Assembly (NCBI GenBank): GCA_035772785.1
Contig: JAOCPU010000027.1
Location: 124,001 to 188,000 of the forward strand
Direction of reading: 5' to 3'
Length of the DNA: 64,000 nt
Source: Phlebiopsis flavidoalba
Taxonomy: Eukaryota > Basidiomycota > Agaricomycetes > Polyporales > Phanerochaetaceae
The notes under the pieces are model-generated. The model was not told where the DNA came from. It worked only from the letters and a program-made list of their open reading frames with translations, and made no database searches. This document shows, one piece after another, positions 48,045-59,339 of the stretch (the first letter of the stretch is position 1; the number at the start of each line of letters is the position of its first letter). The position numbers and the translations under genes are program-made.

Positions 48045-49258
48045 GACCATCGGCAGCTGTGGTAATTTTTGGTGAGAGTAACATGAATGTATACTTCTCG
48101 GATATGACACACAGGTACCAGAGCCACGGATATCTCCTGTTGATAGACGGATAAGGCTTACTCTCTCTTCGGTGCCTCAACTTCCTCCCCGAGCGTGGAG
48201 AAGACAGCCGAAGTCCGCCATCCAAAGGGCATCTAAAGTTAGTTGCCTCTCAAGCAACAAATACAGAAGGCTTGTTGCTCCACCTCACTGTACTCCGTTT
48301 AACACGAGAGAAAGTGCTATTGTGCGTCCTATTACGTGGGCGAGGATTTCAGTGGCTCTCGCCGCGCTTCTTTCTAAATTACAATTGTAGAACTAATAGC
48401 GTGACCCTTATAGGATGAAAATTGCACCAAACGGGCTCCCGTTTGTCTACGGTGTGTGTTACCGAGGTTCGCGGGAGAAGGCGTATGCTTGACTGGTGTT
48501 GGTATAGTGCCTTTTCTAGCAAACTGTGCTAGCAAGGACTAATGTTGTTTGCCGCGGCACACTCAGTACAAACTTATGCTCGGCCGGCGCCGTCCCCAAC
48601 GGGACAGACATCTTTGCTTTGTGATGTACTTGCGTTGCTGAGTGTCGCACCGTGTTCCTCGCCGTCCCTGTGCCGTCATGTGCCCACGTTCTTCAGCATT
48701 GCACGCCGCACTCCATCGCCCGCGCTACGGCAATGTCGCCTCAGTGCCCTCAAAAGAGAGTCTGATGAACACGCCCGTCGAGGCGGGGGGCACCCTCTGC
48801 CGAGCTCTGCCGTGTCTTTGCAGCAATGTCCTACCCCCTCTGACCTCCTTGCGAAACACTGCCGGGCACAGGATGAGCCTACGAAGGCACGCCCCCGAAA
48901 CTCGTCAGCAAGAAGAGGCAGACGGCGTAAAGGGGACTTCGGTCGGTATGTCCCCGTTTCTCGACCCTCCGTTTTTATGTTTTTAAAACAGACAGCGCCG
49001 CTCTAGGGTCAGTCCCGGGGAGCTCTGGACGAGAGCTTGCGGCCGTCCAGCAGGCGCACGCGGATCACGGTGGCCCGACAGAGTCGCTAGCAGGTTCCCA
49101 AGCGAGTGTGCGAGTGTGTCAAGTCGCACTGATACCGATGCAGCCATGATATAAGTATGTCACTGCGCATCGTTGCGCCGTCTTCGTGCACTGTCCTTTG
49201 TCTTGGGTTCTCATCTTCACGGCTTCCCGCTCAACTCAATCTCACTCTTAACAGCGGC
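48045..49258. other. Intergenic region upstream of OLE1
   Basis: About 1.2 kb. A 154-codon plus-strand ORF (48542-49006) is Ser/Pro/Arg-rich and without features, probably chance. A TATA-like TATAAG at 49150 belongs to OLE1. The region is long enough for the complex control known for desaturase genes, but no specific operator was recognised. Confidence 0.4.
49150..49155 (+). promoter_or_regulatory. TATA-like element of OLE1
   Basis: TATAAG about 105 bases before the ATG at 49259, followed by a CT-rich leader with CTCAACTCAATCTCACTC just before the start codon. Confidence 0.4.
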
Positions 49259-50879
49259 ATGACAGCGAATGAACAGAGGATGTGCCGACAGCATTCAACG
49301 GATCGAAGAATGCGATCGGCGCACAGGAGCACAGGGATCATTCGTACAGAGACAGCTGGCATCGACACCAGTTCGCCCAGTTGACAGTAAGAATTGGGCG
49401 AGCGAGATCGTTTGGTTCAATGTCTTTGTCGTCGCGACGACTCCGATTATATCCGTCTATGGTTTACTAACGACGGCATTTTACGGGAAGACCTTCGTGT
49501 TCTGCGCGGCATGTTATCTATGCAACATGATAGGTATGCGTCTCATACATACATGAAAGCTTCTTCCTCTTTCTCACAGTGTGTCCCCGCCTAGGCGTCA
49601 CAGCAGGTATGCATATAGTGTGACCGTACCGTGGATTTTCTGACCTTCCCGGCAGGATATCACAGGCTATGGTCCCACCGATCCTACAACGCCTCGCCCC
49701 TTCTACAACTCTTCTGTGCACTTGCAGGAGCAGGTGCAGTTCAAGGCTCGATCTTGTGGTGGGCCCGCAACCACCGCGCTCATCACCGGTATACGGACAC
49801 CGACCTCGATCCGTACGGCGCTCACCACGGCCTCTGGTGGTCGCATCTCGGCTGGATGCTAGTGAAGCCGCGGGTTAGGCCCGGTCCCGCCGACGACACT
49901 AGCGACCTGAAGCAGAACTACATTGTCACCTGGCAGCACCGCTGGTTTTTTCCGTCCGCTGGCTCTTGTATTCGGCGTGCTGGTACCCACCGTTGTACCT
50001 GGCTTATGCTGGAATGACTGGCGGGGGAGGGCTCTACTTTTTGCGGGCTTTCTGAGGCTGACTGCCGTGCACCACGTAAGTTGTGTTTTTCATGGAAGAG
50101 TGCTATGTTTAGCTGAGGAAAGGCAGTCTGTTTTTTAGTGTCAACTCTCTGGCGCACTGGCTAGGTTCCGCAACCTACGATGATAGACTATCGCCGAGGA
50201 GACCACCTGATCACGGCCGTGGTGACTCTTGGCGAAGGTTATCACAATTTCCATCATCAGTTCCCCATGGACTACCGCAATGCGGCCAAGTGGTATCAAT
50301 GGGACCCGACCAAGTGGTTCATCGCGACTTGCTCTAGACTTGTGGCTTGCCACCCATCTGCGTACTTTTCCGGAGGAGGAGCTGAAGAAGAGCGAATTTA
50401 CAATGCAGCTTAAACAGTTGAAGCGGGTGCAAGATCGTCTTCAGTGGCCGAGCGAATCAGGACGCTTACCGGTCATTAATTGGGATGCATGTCAGTCCTT
50501 TCTATTTGGCTCTAAACTCCAGTCACACCGACCCTTTTTCACAGACAAGGAACAAGCAGCGGATAGGCCATTGGTCTTGATAGCAAGGGTTTATCCATGA
50601 CATGTGCAAGAGTTCCTGGATGCGCATCCAGGGTGGCCGCATGGCTGCTGGAGAAGTACGTGGGCCGTGATGCCACCTCAGCTTTCTTTGGCGGCGTGTA
50701 CGACCATTCAAATGCGGCCCATAATGTGCGTGTTACTGCCACGATGCACGATCAGGGTGCTAACGTGTCAACTGCAGCTACTCGCGACAATGCGCGTCGG
50801 TGCTTTGCACGGTGGGCTCGAACACATTGACGAGCACGCTATACCGCCCTGCATGAAGCTGCAGATTGTCTCGAGCTGA
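49259..50879 (+). CDS. OLE1: Delta-9 (stearoyl-CoA) fatty-acid desaturase with cytochrome b5 domain
   Basis: Ole1 inserts the delta-9 double bond in palmitoyl- and stearoyl-CoA in the ER. Membrane segments begin at VWFNVFVVATTPIISVYGLL and FYGKTFVFCAACYLCNMIG. The three His boxes are present: HRLWSHRSY, HRAHHRYTDTDLDPYGAHHG and HNFHHQFPMDYRNAAKWY. Between them are QGSILWWARN, LVKPRVRPGPAD, WQHRWFF, VPTVVPGLCWNDW and LAHWLGSATYDDR. The C-terminal cytochrome b5 domain shows FIHDVQEFLDAHPGG, but an extra G at about 50631 breaks HPGG in the raw frame. It then reads EKYVGRDATSAFFGGVYDHS and MRVGALHGGLEHIDE, ending with TGA at 50879. Introns near 49350, 49530 and 50070-50150. The start at 49259 is the first ATG after the leader. 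Confidence 0.94.
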
Positions 50880-51568
50880 GTGCACCGTCGGAGGTGGCCC
50901 GCGGAGTATCTTGTATGACAGATTTCCTGATGTCTGTGGACGCCAGCAGCGATCTCAAGATGAAGCTCACTCGGGCAGGAAACATGAGCGCTTTGTGCCG
51001 CTCTATGCTGGCGTGAGGGGGAGGTTTCAGGACGACATGCATTCTGATGGCCCTTGTGCAGGACGGCGTCAAATAGGTTGGGCAACTGGGTGGGACAGGC
51101 TGTATTTTTACTGTCGCGGGGGTGTCTGTAGAGCACAGAGTGTACTGATAGAGAGTCGACATTGCGATACAATGAGAGCGGGGAATTTGTCGAGCCTCTG
51201 GTGGGCGGGTGGAGGAGGTGCAGGCTGAAAAGGGCCGGGGGAAGCGCTCTGGGAAGGCAGAGTTTGGCAGAGCGGTGAGATGATTCCCAACCGACTCTGG
51301 CGGGCCCACCGAGGTTGACTGTGGACCACCACCACGCCCGCCACCGACGTCTGTGGGCCGCCGCCAGCGAGCTGGGCCGTGTCCGCGGGGATCAAGAGCT
51401 CTGAGACGACGCTGAGCGCGGGAGGCTCGCAAGGCCGTGGAATCCCTCGGACATCTGTCGATCCCAGATTTGGAATTATACATCTGCCCCAGGCTAAGTA
51501 GCCCACCCTTACTCGGCATTGCACTCGACAATTGCACTGCAAACCTCGCTTGCACACCGTTCTCGGCG
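50880..51568. other. Intergenic region between OLE1 and the Zn2Cys6 gene
   Basis: About 690 bases, GC-rich from 51190. Minus-strand ORFs here overlap the OLE1 3' end and have no family features. It holds the OLE1 3' UTR and the promoter of the regulator gene. Confidence 0.45.
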
Positions 51569-54500
51569 ATGCCCACATCCCAGGCCAACGGCGGCGACCA
51601 CCACCGTGACCTTCCTCCTCCCCTCACCCAGCCGCGGGTAAAACATTCCCGCCCGCTCTCCCCAGGGCCCACCACCACCCTTCACGACCCCCACAGCACA
51701 GACACCCGGCCCTCGGACCCCGAAGCGTGCCCGCAAGGCCATCAACTGCGAGCCCTGCAGGAACAGCAAGCTCAAATGCGACCGGAGGTGTGTACGCCAC
51801 GCTCTAGTCCCCTCCGTCCCCGCGATCTGAGCGTGCTGTGCAGAAACCGTCCCTGCTCTTCCTGCGTGCTTAGAGGTGCGCGTGTCGGACATAGTAGCGC
51901 AATTTATCCTCATTTTTACGGGCAGGTACCACTACTTCTTGTTACCAGAACCAGGATGAGAGCGGAGGAAATGATCAACAGTGAGTAGCAGAAGTTTCCC
52001 GTATGGAGCATTGCTTCCCGGCGCGCGACCAGCGAAGATCGCAGGCCACACATGTCGTCAACCATTCCCTTGACAGAGTTGCATCCCATACACACTTACG
52101 TATGATGTCCGCGGCGATAACCCTGTCCACTTCTCTTCCACCGGTAATCTATGTCGGTCCTAAACATTACTCACACTCAGTTATATAGACAGTCAAGAAT
52201 CGATCCAGTGACCCGAACTCACTCGCATCCGTCATTCCCTCAATCTCCTCGAGTCGCACCTGGCCACCATGCCGGCGCACGCAGTGCTCCACTATCGGCA
52301 ACCTTTTTCTCCCCCTGCGCCGCCGCCACAAGTGATGCCACCCCCGGCTGCCTCCCCCTCAGTGTCTACACGCAATGCGAACATCAAGCAGTCCCCTACG
52401 GAGCCCGAGCGAGTGCCTTCCCCGGATCATGGAAAGCCCCCGGGCATGCTCGGCCAGTCCGACTCGGGAGGCTTCTACGCAGGGTCCACAAGTGTATTGT
52501 CTCACCTTCTAACTGTGGGTCACCGCCAGCATATCATGATCCACGCTCTCATTCAGCCTATGTAGGAGTCTCGCGAGGATGAGCGACCGGATAGCTCTGG
52601 CTTCAGGGAGGACAACCTCTCGTCCTCTCTCAGGAGCTCGATGCAAGAAAACACAGCCCCGTACCAGAGCTACGACCAGGACCTGGTCTCGCTGCTTCCC
52701 CCGTTGCATACGATCGACGGCCTCATTGACTATTACTTCGATTATTGCAACTGGATTTACCGGCACGTCAACAAAGCGGCGTTTACGCGAAGCTGGTGCC
52801 GTTTCAAGGAAGGCGACGGCGGTAATCGTGTCGTGCTAGCCACAGCGTGCATCCTCATCCTACTTGCAGTTCGATATCTTCCGACGGGTCATGCGCTCCT
52901 TACATCTCTGCCAGGCTCAGGCGAAGAGCTGGAACTTCGATATTATGGTGTGATGCGGGAAGCCCTGCAGCGACACGTCCATGACCTCCGCCGAGACGGG
53001 CTCGGAAAGGGGTATACTCTGGACCTTGTTGAGCTACTCCTCGTTCGCTCACACTATCTCACCTTCGCCAAAGAGGATCCGGAAGAGACCTGGAGCGTCA
53101 AAGGCGAGCTGATGAATATTGGTACTGCGATGGGCTTGCACAAAGACCCGGGAGACAACCGCTTCAGTCGCGAGGAAGCAGAGAGGCGAAGATGGGCGTG
53201 GTGGCATATCATATTGCTGGAAAGGTAAACTAAAAATCCTTGTGTCTATTCTGGAGACTAATGGCGTTGTTGGACAGGTGGCAAGCCTTTATGTTTGGAA
53301 GGCCCATTTCGATAGCTTCAAACCACTTCAACACCCGTCTACCCTCCTACTGCGACCCCTCCCTCGATAACTCGGGCCGTCTCTACCTCCCGAACTTGGC
53401 CCTTTTCAAACTTGCTTACATTTTGGGTGACATCATGGATGATGCCGTGTCGTTCCAACCTGTCAAATACGCGTCGATACAGGAGAGCGATCGCAAGCTG
53501 ACCAAATGGTTGGATGAGCTCCCCGATGAGCTTGATTTGGATGACTACGGCGTTACGCGGTCGCTGGGTAGCCCCGTCACCTCCGTGAGGCGGTTGGGCG
53601 TGCAGAGCGTTATTATAACGAACAGCCTACCTCCCACATTCGCTTTACATTACACCGACCGTATGCATCGGTGGCCTCCTCTTTGAACATCGCGGTCCGG
53701 GCTGCCAGCCAGCTCATTCAGCTTGTTGGCCAAACGCGGCCCGACTTCCTCTCCAATAAGCGCTCTCGCCGTCCCGGGGCACATGAATTGGGGGCCGTTC
53801 CATGTCTTCAGCGCAGCCATGTTCTTCTCCTTCCAGCTCATCTCGCATCCCGAACCAGCCCGCGGCAAACATGTTCCGCGAGAACATCAAGAAGGGCGAT
53901 CTCCTGCCTGGAGCAGAGCCGCTGGATGCCGGTCGCCGACAAGGCATTGACGATCCTGCAAGCCCTCGCGCCACTCTACTCGGACGACTTCGCGACCGAA
54001 CCTCTGCACGAGCAGAAGCGCAAGAAGGCGCAGGTGCTCAACCTCGTCAAAACTCTTGCGTTCCCCTACCAGGACAACCCGAGCGGGCGCGGCGACTCCT
54101 CCACCAGCTCATCACCCGCACTCGACATTCCACGCCCCTGCCGCGCCCCCACCCGCGAGCGCCGAGTCGCCAAGCTCATCGCAGCTCTACAGCGCACCTA
54201 AGCAGACACGCACGCAGCAGCTGCCTGTATCCTCCGTTCGCTGGTCGCCCTCGCCAACGACCACCGCGGCCCCGCCACAGCAGCAACAGCAGCAACATGT
54301 ACCGGCGAACACGCATGGATACATGGATCGCGGCGGGCCGTCCACACTGCACACGATCGGGACGAACGGCAACGCGTCGCACCACCACGCCGAGCAGCAG
54401 TCGCAGCTCTCGCCCATTGTCCCCGCATACCCGACGCTGGCGTACGGCATGCCACCACCGCGCGCGGCCGATGCGGTGATGTATATGCAGCCACCCACCC

Positions 54501-54617
54501 GCGGACGAGGGCTCGATGTGGGGCGCGTCCGTCGGGTTCGGGCTGGGTGAGTGGGCACAGTTTCTCGACGCGATGCAGCGGCCAGACGACAGGCTGCGGA
54601 CACACTCTATTGGCTGA
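51569..54617 (+). CDS. Zn(II)2Cys6 fungal transcription factor (fungal_trans domain)
   Basis: A fungal-specific DNA-binding regulator. After a Pro-rich N-terminus the zinc cluster reads RARKAINCEPCRNSKLKCDR (C-x2-C-x6-C), then an intron (51789 on), NRPCSSCVLRG (C-x2-C) and, over another intron, TTTSCYQ with the sixth Cys. A Ser/Pro linker follows (PGMLGQSDSGGFYAGSTSVL). The fungal_trans domain is largely intact: LVSLLPPLHTIDGLIDYYFD, CNWIYRHVNKAAFTRSW, LDLVELLLVRSHYLTF, GTAMGLHKDPGDNRFSREEA, ERRRWAWWHIILLER, an intron and QAFMFGRPISIASNHFNTRL. Later parts are HMNWGPFHVFSAAMFFSFQL and ADKALTILQALAPLYSDDFA. The tail is Gln/Ser/Pro-rich and ends WAQFLDAMQRPDDRLRTHSI, TGA at 54617. The target genes are unknown; adjacency to OLE1 proves nothing. 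Confidence 0.9.
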
Positions 54618-55220
54618 TGGGCACTCGTAGTGTCCGCGAAGTACTCTGGTCTCTATCATCTCTCATGCCATCTCACATTTACTCATTTTTTGGATATCGT
54701 TTCTGGTTTTTGTGTAGTCTCTATTCTGAACTTGGCCTTCTGACTGTCCCACTTGTACATGGTGAATATTCACAGATTAATACTATGCATGAGGATTCTT
54801 GAACAGTGTTGCCTCCAAGTTCATCACCTGTATTACCTAGATGCGTGCATGTTTCACTGCGATTTCACGACACAAGTGCAAGTTGCAAAGCGGCATACAC
54901 CATAACTTGTTAGCGTCGTACGTACGAGTAGGCATGACGGGTGAGGCCCACAAGATATCTGCGAGATGGTCTCGAGATTCAATGAGGGTGGGATATAGTA
55001 CAAGGGAGCGTCATGCGAACGCTCGTACATACGAGCCATGCAAATAGGAACGTAACAAATCGCGAGCATCAAGCCCAACGAGAACTGTTCGCAAGACATA
55101 CGGCCATGACAAAGGGTTGCGAAGGCGGTAAGTGCATGGGAGGTTCATGAGAATGGGAGAGAGGAACATGCGAGATAATAGACACAGCGAATACACAAAA
55201 TTGAAATCATGTCCGTGGAA
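54618..55220. other. Convergent 3' intergenic region
   Basis: About 600 bases between the stop codons of two convergent genes. T-rich just after 54650 (3' UTR-like). No gene recognised. Confidence 0.5.
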
Positions 55221-58200
55221 CTAAATATCCAGGACACCATCCTGATAGTCCCTGGCGACAAATTGTCGTGGTTGCGCTTGGTGTTGCAAGTGCTCTTGAT
55301 GTAGTCGAAGACGTAACTTGGCCAATTGACTTTCTCTGGATACGAAGGTTCTTCCGCGAGCAACTGGCGGTTTGTTGGAACAATCTACGGAGTCGGACAC
55401 GCCATGTCCACTAGAGCTTGAGGGGATGATGCAGGAGGCGACTGACGAAGGGGTACCAAAGCCGAGTTTCGGCGACGACCAAGGAAGTGAAGGCATGAAG
55501 CTAGTCAAAGTTTGGAGGGCAGCAAGCGTAGGAGACATGGCAGGAGATGTTGGAACGTCGTGTATCGAGGAAGGCGAATCGAGGCGTGCGTGGACGGTCA
55601 TCTCGTTCTTCAACAGCGCAGGGGGTTGGGTTGAACGGACTTGAGGACTGGGGGCTAAGGTCAGTGATGGGAGTTAAAGAGCAGCAGAACCGGACATGGG
55701 TCGTACATACTCGGGCGCCGGCTTGCTCTGGCTCTTGGTTGGTGCTGAGTACGCGGGCCTCGAAGAAGCTTGAGGGACGTTGCGACGGGGCTGGGGGATG
55801 AAAGATGCCGCCTGAGTCCTCTTTGGCGTTGACGAGGACGAAGGTCCTGTGAGCTTGGGAGGCGTGGAGAAGGTAGCCGGCGAACCCGAAGGCTTCGGGA
55901 ATGTGACAGCACTAATCCGCGGTGGGGAAGACGACACGGTAGGGATCGAAGACGTGGCGCCTTTCGATGCACGGCGCGGGATCGAGGAGGGCGAGCTCCT
56001 AGCTGCTCAAAGGGCTACGGCCGTTTGTCCGGAGAGGATGGCTGTGTCTCGGACTGAGTGACAGGTCGCGGAACAGGGACATCTTCGGGGACATCAAAGT
56101 CAGGCGGAGGTGTGAAGGTGAAGATGATGCCGCCATCTACGACCTGGCCAACAATCTCGCTAGCGTCGTCGTCCTTCGAGTAGTCACCCTCCTCCTCGTT
56201 CTCCTCGTCCTCCTCAGCAACAACATGGAGCGCGAACTTCGGCTCTTCCGCCGTGGTACCTCGACACCAATAGCAACAGGGATGTAGAATGGAGGCAAGT
56301 CATCGTCCGCATCAGCGAGGGCCTGAGAGAACAAGTTCTTGCTGCTCTCTGAAGAGCGCAGGCCGCGAATCGATGGGAGGTGAGTTGTCCACATCCTTCC
56401 AAACATCCAAAGAAACGGTCAATCTCTTCCGTCTCACGAGGGGCAAGCGAGACGGACTCCGAAGGTTGCGGGAAGGTCCACGCCTTCGAAAGGGATGCAC
56501 GGCGCCGATGCAGTTGATGTCGGCGATACAGGGGCAGGCGACGACGAAAGTTAGAGCGGCAGGACGTCAGCTCGGGAACTTCACTGACAGCTGCTGCGTC
56601 GAGGAGATGAGACGTTTCGCGTGGATAGTCGTCAGAACCAAACGACGAAGTCGACAGGATCGAAGCTTGCAAGTCATAATCATCATCCTCGTCGTCGTCC
56701 TCATAACCGGCAAGGTCATCGACATCGCTCAAGTCAGACTGGCTGTGATCCTGGCTATAATCGGCACCCTCGTCCTCCTCGACAACGGACTTCAACGAGA
56801 ACTGTGGTCGCTCGATAGGGTCGAAATGGACTCAACATCCGTGTAGGAGTCCATCCGAGTCGATGGATACGGAACCCCAAGCCAAGCCCGCCAGCCTCCG
56901 CTTCGCAAAGACCATGGTCCTGGAGACAGGAGGGTGGTGATACTTTTGCTATCTGCCGTCTGAGGGGTTGGGGTCGTCAGCAGGCTGTCCAGTTCCCTCT
57001 CGACCTCCTCCCGTTTTATTCTTCCGCTCTCGATCAACGCGGCCGCCATCTTGATACATTTCGGCCTGAAGCTCTTCATTGGCGAGAATAACTTCTCACG
57101 GAGCTGCTGTGATTCCTCCAAGGCCGACACCAACTCAGCCTCCGCCGCTTCATACTTTCGCCCAGCCCTCCTTAGCCCACGCCTCCTTCTCGACGAGCAT
57201 CTCTCGATGGACTTCTTCTCGATTCTCGATTAATCCCGCGCGCTCACGGCAACCCAGGCTTCGCTCGAAACGTTCGACCTCAACGCGTTTCAATCAGAAG
57301 AGAGACGCTGATTTTGGCCATCGGAAACTCGGGTGCGCCAGCCCTCGACGTCTTTCTTCAGCTGCATCGCGCTCGGCTTTCAGGTCGGCTACGAAGCTGT
57401 AGCATCTCGTCAGTCGGGCGGTTCACTGGGGTAAAGAAGCCCTCCGAACTGTAGGATTGTGGCGAGATTGGGGGCGGGCCGACAACGCGCGCTCGAGGTC
57501 GGAGATACGCTGCACCAGAGCAGCTCGTGCGCCTGGTATAAAAAATGATGCTCACTGTTTGAAAGTGACCGAGAGCTCCTGGAACCAAGGCTAGATGCAC
57601 TGCTACTGTCACTGCTGACGGGAGTAGTAAGCGCCGTTCACTAGTAGGTGTCATCTCAGGGGTAGGAAGACCAGAGGCGAAGGACGCGGAGGATTCCTGC
57701 GAGGAGACATAAGAGATGCTGCTACGCCTAGAAACGCGAGGGGGAGCATTCTCTTTCGCAGCGGTAAGAGACTGGCGCCTGGCAGGAGCAAAGGCTGAAG
57801 ACGATGAGAACGGGACGGTCATTTGAACGGCGCTCCGTTTGGATGGTTGGGACGTCCTTGACTGTGTGTGTGCGTTTTCCGTGCTTAGCGATGGCGACAG
57901 GGTCAGAGCTTTCAAGCCAGGCCTCGGACGGTAACTGGGAGACGGTTCTGGGGTGGGCAAGTCGCTAATGACACCTTGGCTTGCAGCAGTAAGCGACAAC
58001 GGGCGAAGGTTCAGCGTTGCTGGGCGGTGTCGCGCTGGTGCTGGGGCCGGCTGCGAGACTACCATCTCTACAGGGAGAAGAGACCTGCTCCACCTTGCAA
58101 TTGTCGGGCTCTGAGCTTGAAGGACCTCGCTCCTCCTCTGCCTCTTCATCTTCCTCCACAAGGGTCCCCAGCTGCTCCTTGGACGATATAGACGCTCTGA

Positions 58201-58897
58201 ATTTGCCAAAAAGAGTCGCGCTTGCTACCATCCCAGAGAGCTGAGGCTGCCTCCGAAGCCAGCCCCAATGCCTGGCGGAAAAGATGGCTTTGATGCTGAA
58301 TTACGGGACGCGTGAGACGCAGCGCATGGATACGTGGAGACAATAACTCACGGAAGTCGAATCGACGCTCAAGTTCCGGTGTGCCTAGCTCGGGAATTTC
58401 CACCCTCGAGAAAGCGCCGACATCAGTCCTCCCCTCGAGAGTCAAAAGTGCCCGTCGTCGTATCGAGTCCTTGTCCCCAAGGTTGATGTTGTCTTCGACG
58501 GAGGGTGCCGGCGTAATCATCGAAACACCCATAATTTCAGCGGACTCGCGTCTCGTAGATACGGAGGAGCGACGACGGTGGTGGGAATTCCGTTTCGGGT
58601 TACCTGCGGGGAGCGACGGAGGGGAAGATGGAGGGCTGTCCGGGCCAGGTAGAGTGGAGGGGACCGCAAAAGACAGAGACAGCGATGGGCCAGAGACAGA
58701 AGTGTTGCGTGAATGAGAACGTGAATGGGAGAACTTGCGGGCATGATGACCATTCGACGGAGCAGGACCACCCAGTCGGAAAGAGTCAAGCTAAAAGCAG
58801 GGGGGGAATTGCGTCGGTTACATTGTGCATGATAAGATAGCTAGTCATGACTGCGGCTCACCCTCTTCTTGTCTGCGGAATCCTCGAGCTCGAGCAT
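55221..58897 (-). CDS. Conserved basidiomycete Ser-rich, coiled-coil protein of unknown function
   Basis: Not assigned to a named family. The start at 58897 gives MLELEDSADKKR, a clean intron, then DSFRLGGPAPSNGHHARKFS, SHSRSHSRNTSVSGP and NSHHRRSSVSTRRESAEIMG. NINLGDKDSIRRRALLTLEG and FSRVEIPELGTPELERRFDF follow. A Ser/Pro-rich part contains NLRPLSLTA, SDLPTPEPSPSYRPRPG, RRSSISYVSSQESSASFASG and LPTPEMTPTSERR. Toward the C-terminus come charged helical stretches (VSALEESQQLREKLFS, ALIESGRIKREEVERELDSL), an acidic block VDDLAGYEDDDEDDDYD, and a final Pro/Ser/Arg region ending FVARDYQDGVLDI with the stop at 55221. About 3.7 kb with several introns and many slips. SP/TP sites suggest phosphoregulation; a cytoskeletal or cortical scaffold is possible but unproven. 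Confidence 0.65.
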
Positions 58898-59339
58898 GGT
58901 GCGTGGCGGATGAAGTGGAAAAGTCCATGGCGGCGTAAGGGATGGTAGAATCAAAAGAGTGACTGTGGTTCAAAGAACGTGAGAGAAAAAAGAAAGAATG
59001 GACTTGACCGGTGCGTGGAGTGCCACAGACGAAGTGTACGACTCGAGGACGTCGACGATGAGGGCAGCGAGCAAAAGAAACGAAACCACATCACCACCTC
59101 AACTATCACCTCGGCTAATGCCGTGCACCCTTACGACCGCCCGCTTTTAATTACAAGCGTCTGTTCAAGTCCACCCGCATTGCTAGTAGGAATTGAGCCC
59201 AGACAAGGTACGCATGAACAAGGTCAGCCGAAAAAACAAGGCACTCCCTTGGGTTTACATGCGGCTCTACACGAGGCGACATCTCATGCAGCCGGAGTGA
59301 TAGAATTTCATGTTCTGCTGTGCGTGTGTGAAAGTATGA
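58898..59339. other. Region between coiled-coil gene start and monooxygenase stop
   Basis: About 440 bases. A plus-strand ORF (58979-59362) has no recognisable content. This is probably the promoter of the coiled-coil gene and the 3' UTR of the monooxygenase. Confidence 0.45.

Noticed and set aside
49259..54617. Desaturase plus Zn2Cys6 regulator as a dedicated lipid regulatory unit
   Set aside because: Only adjacency supports it; same-strand neighbours separated by about 690 bases are common here, and no binding-site evidence was seen.
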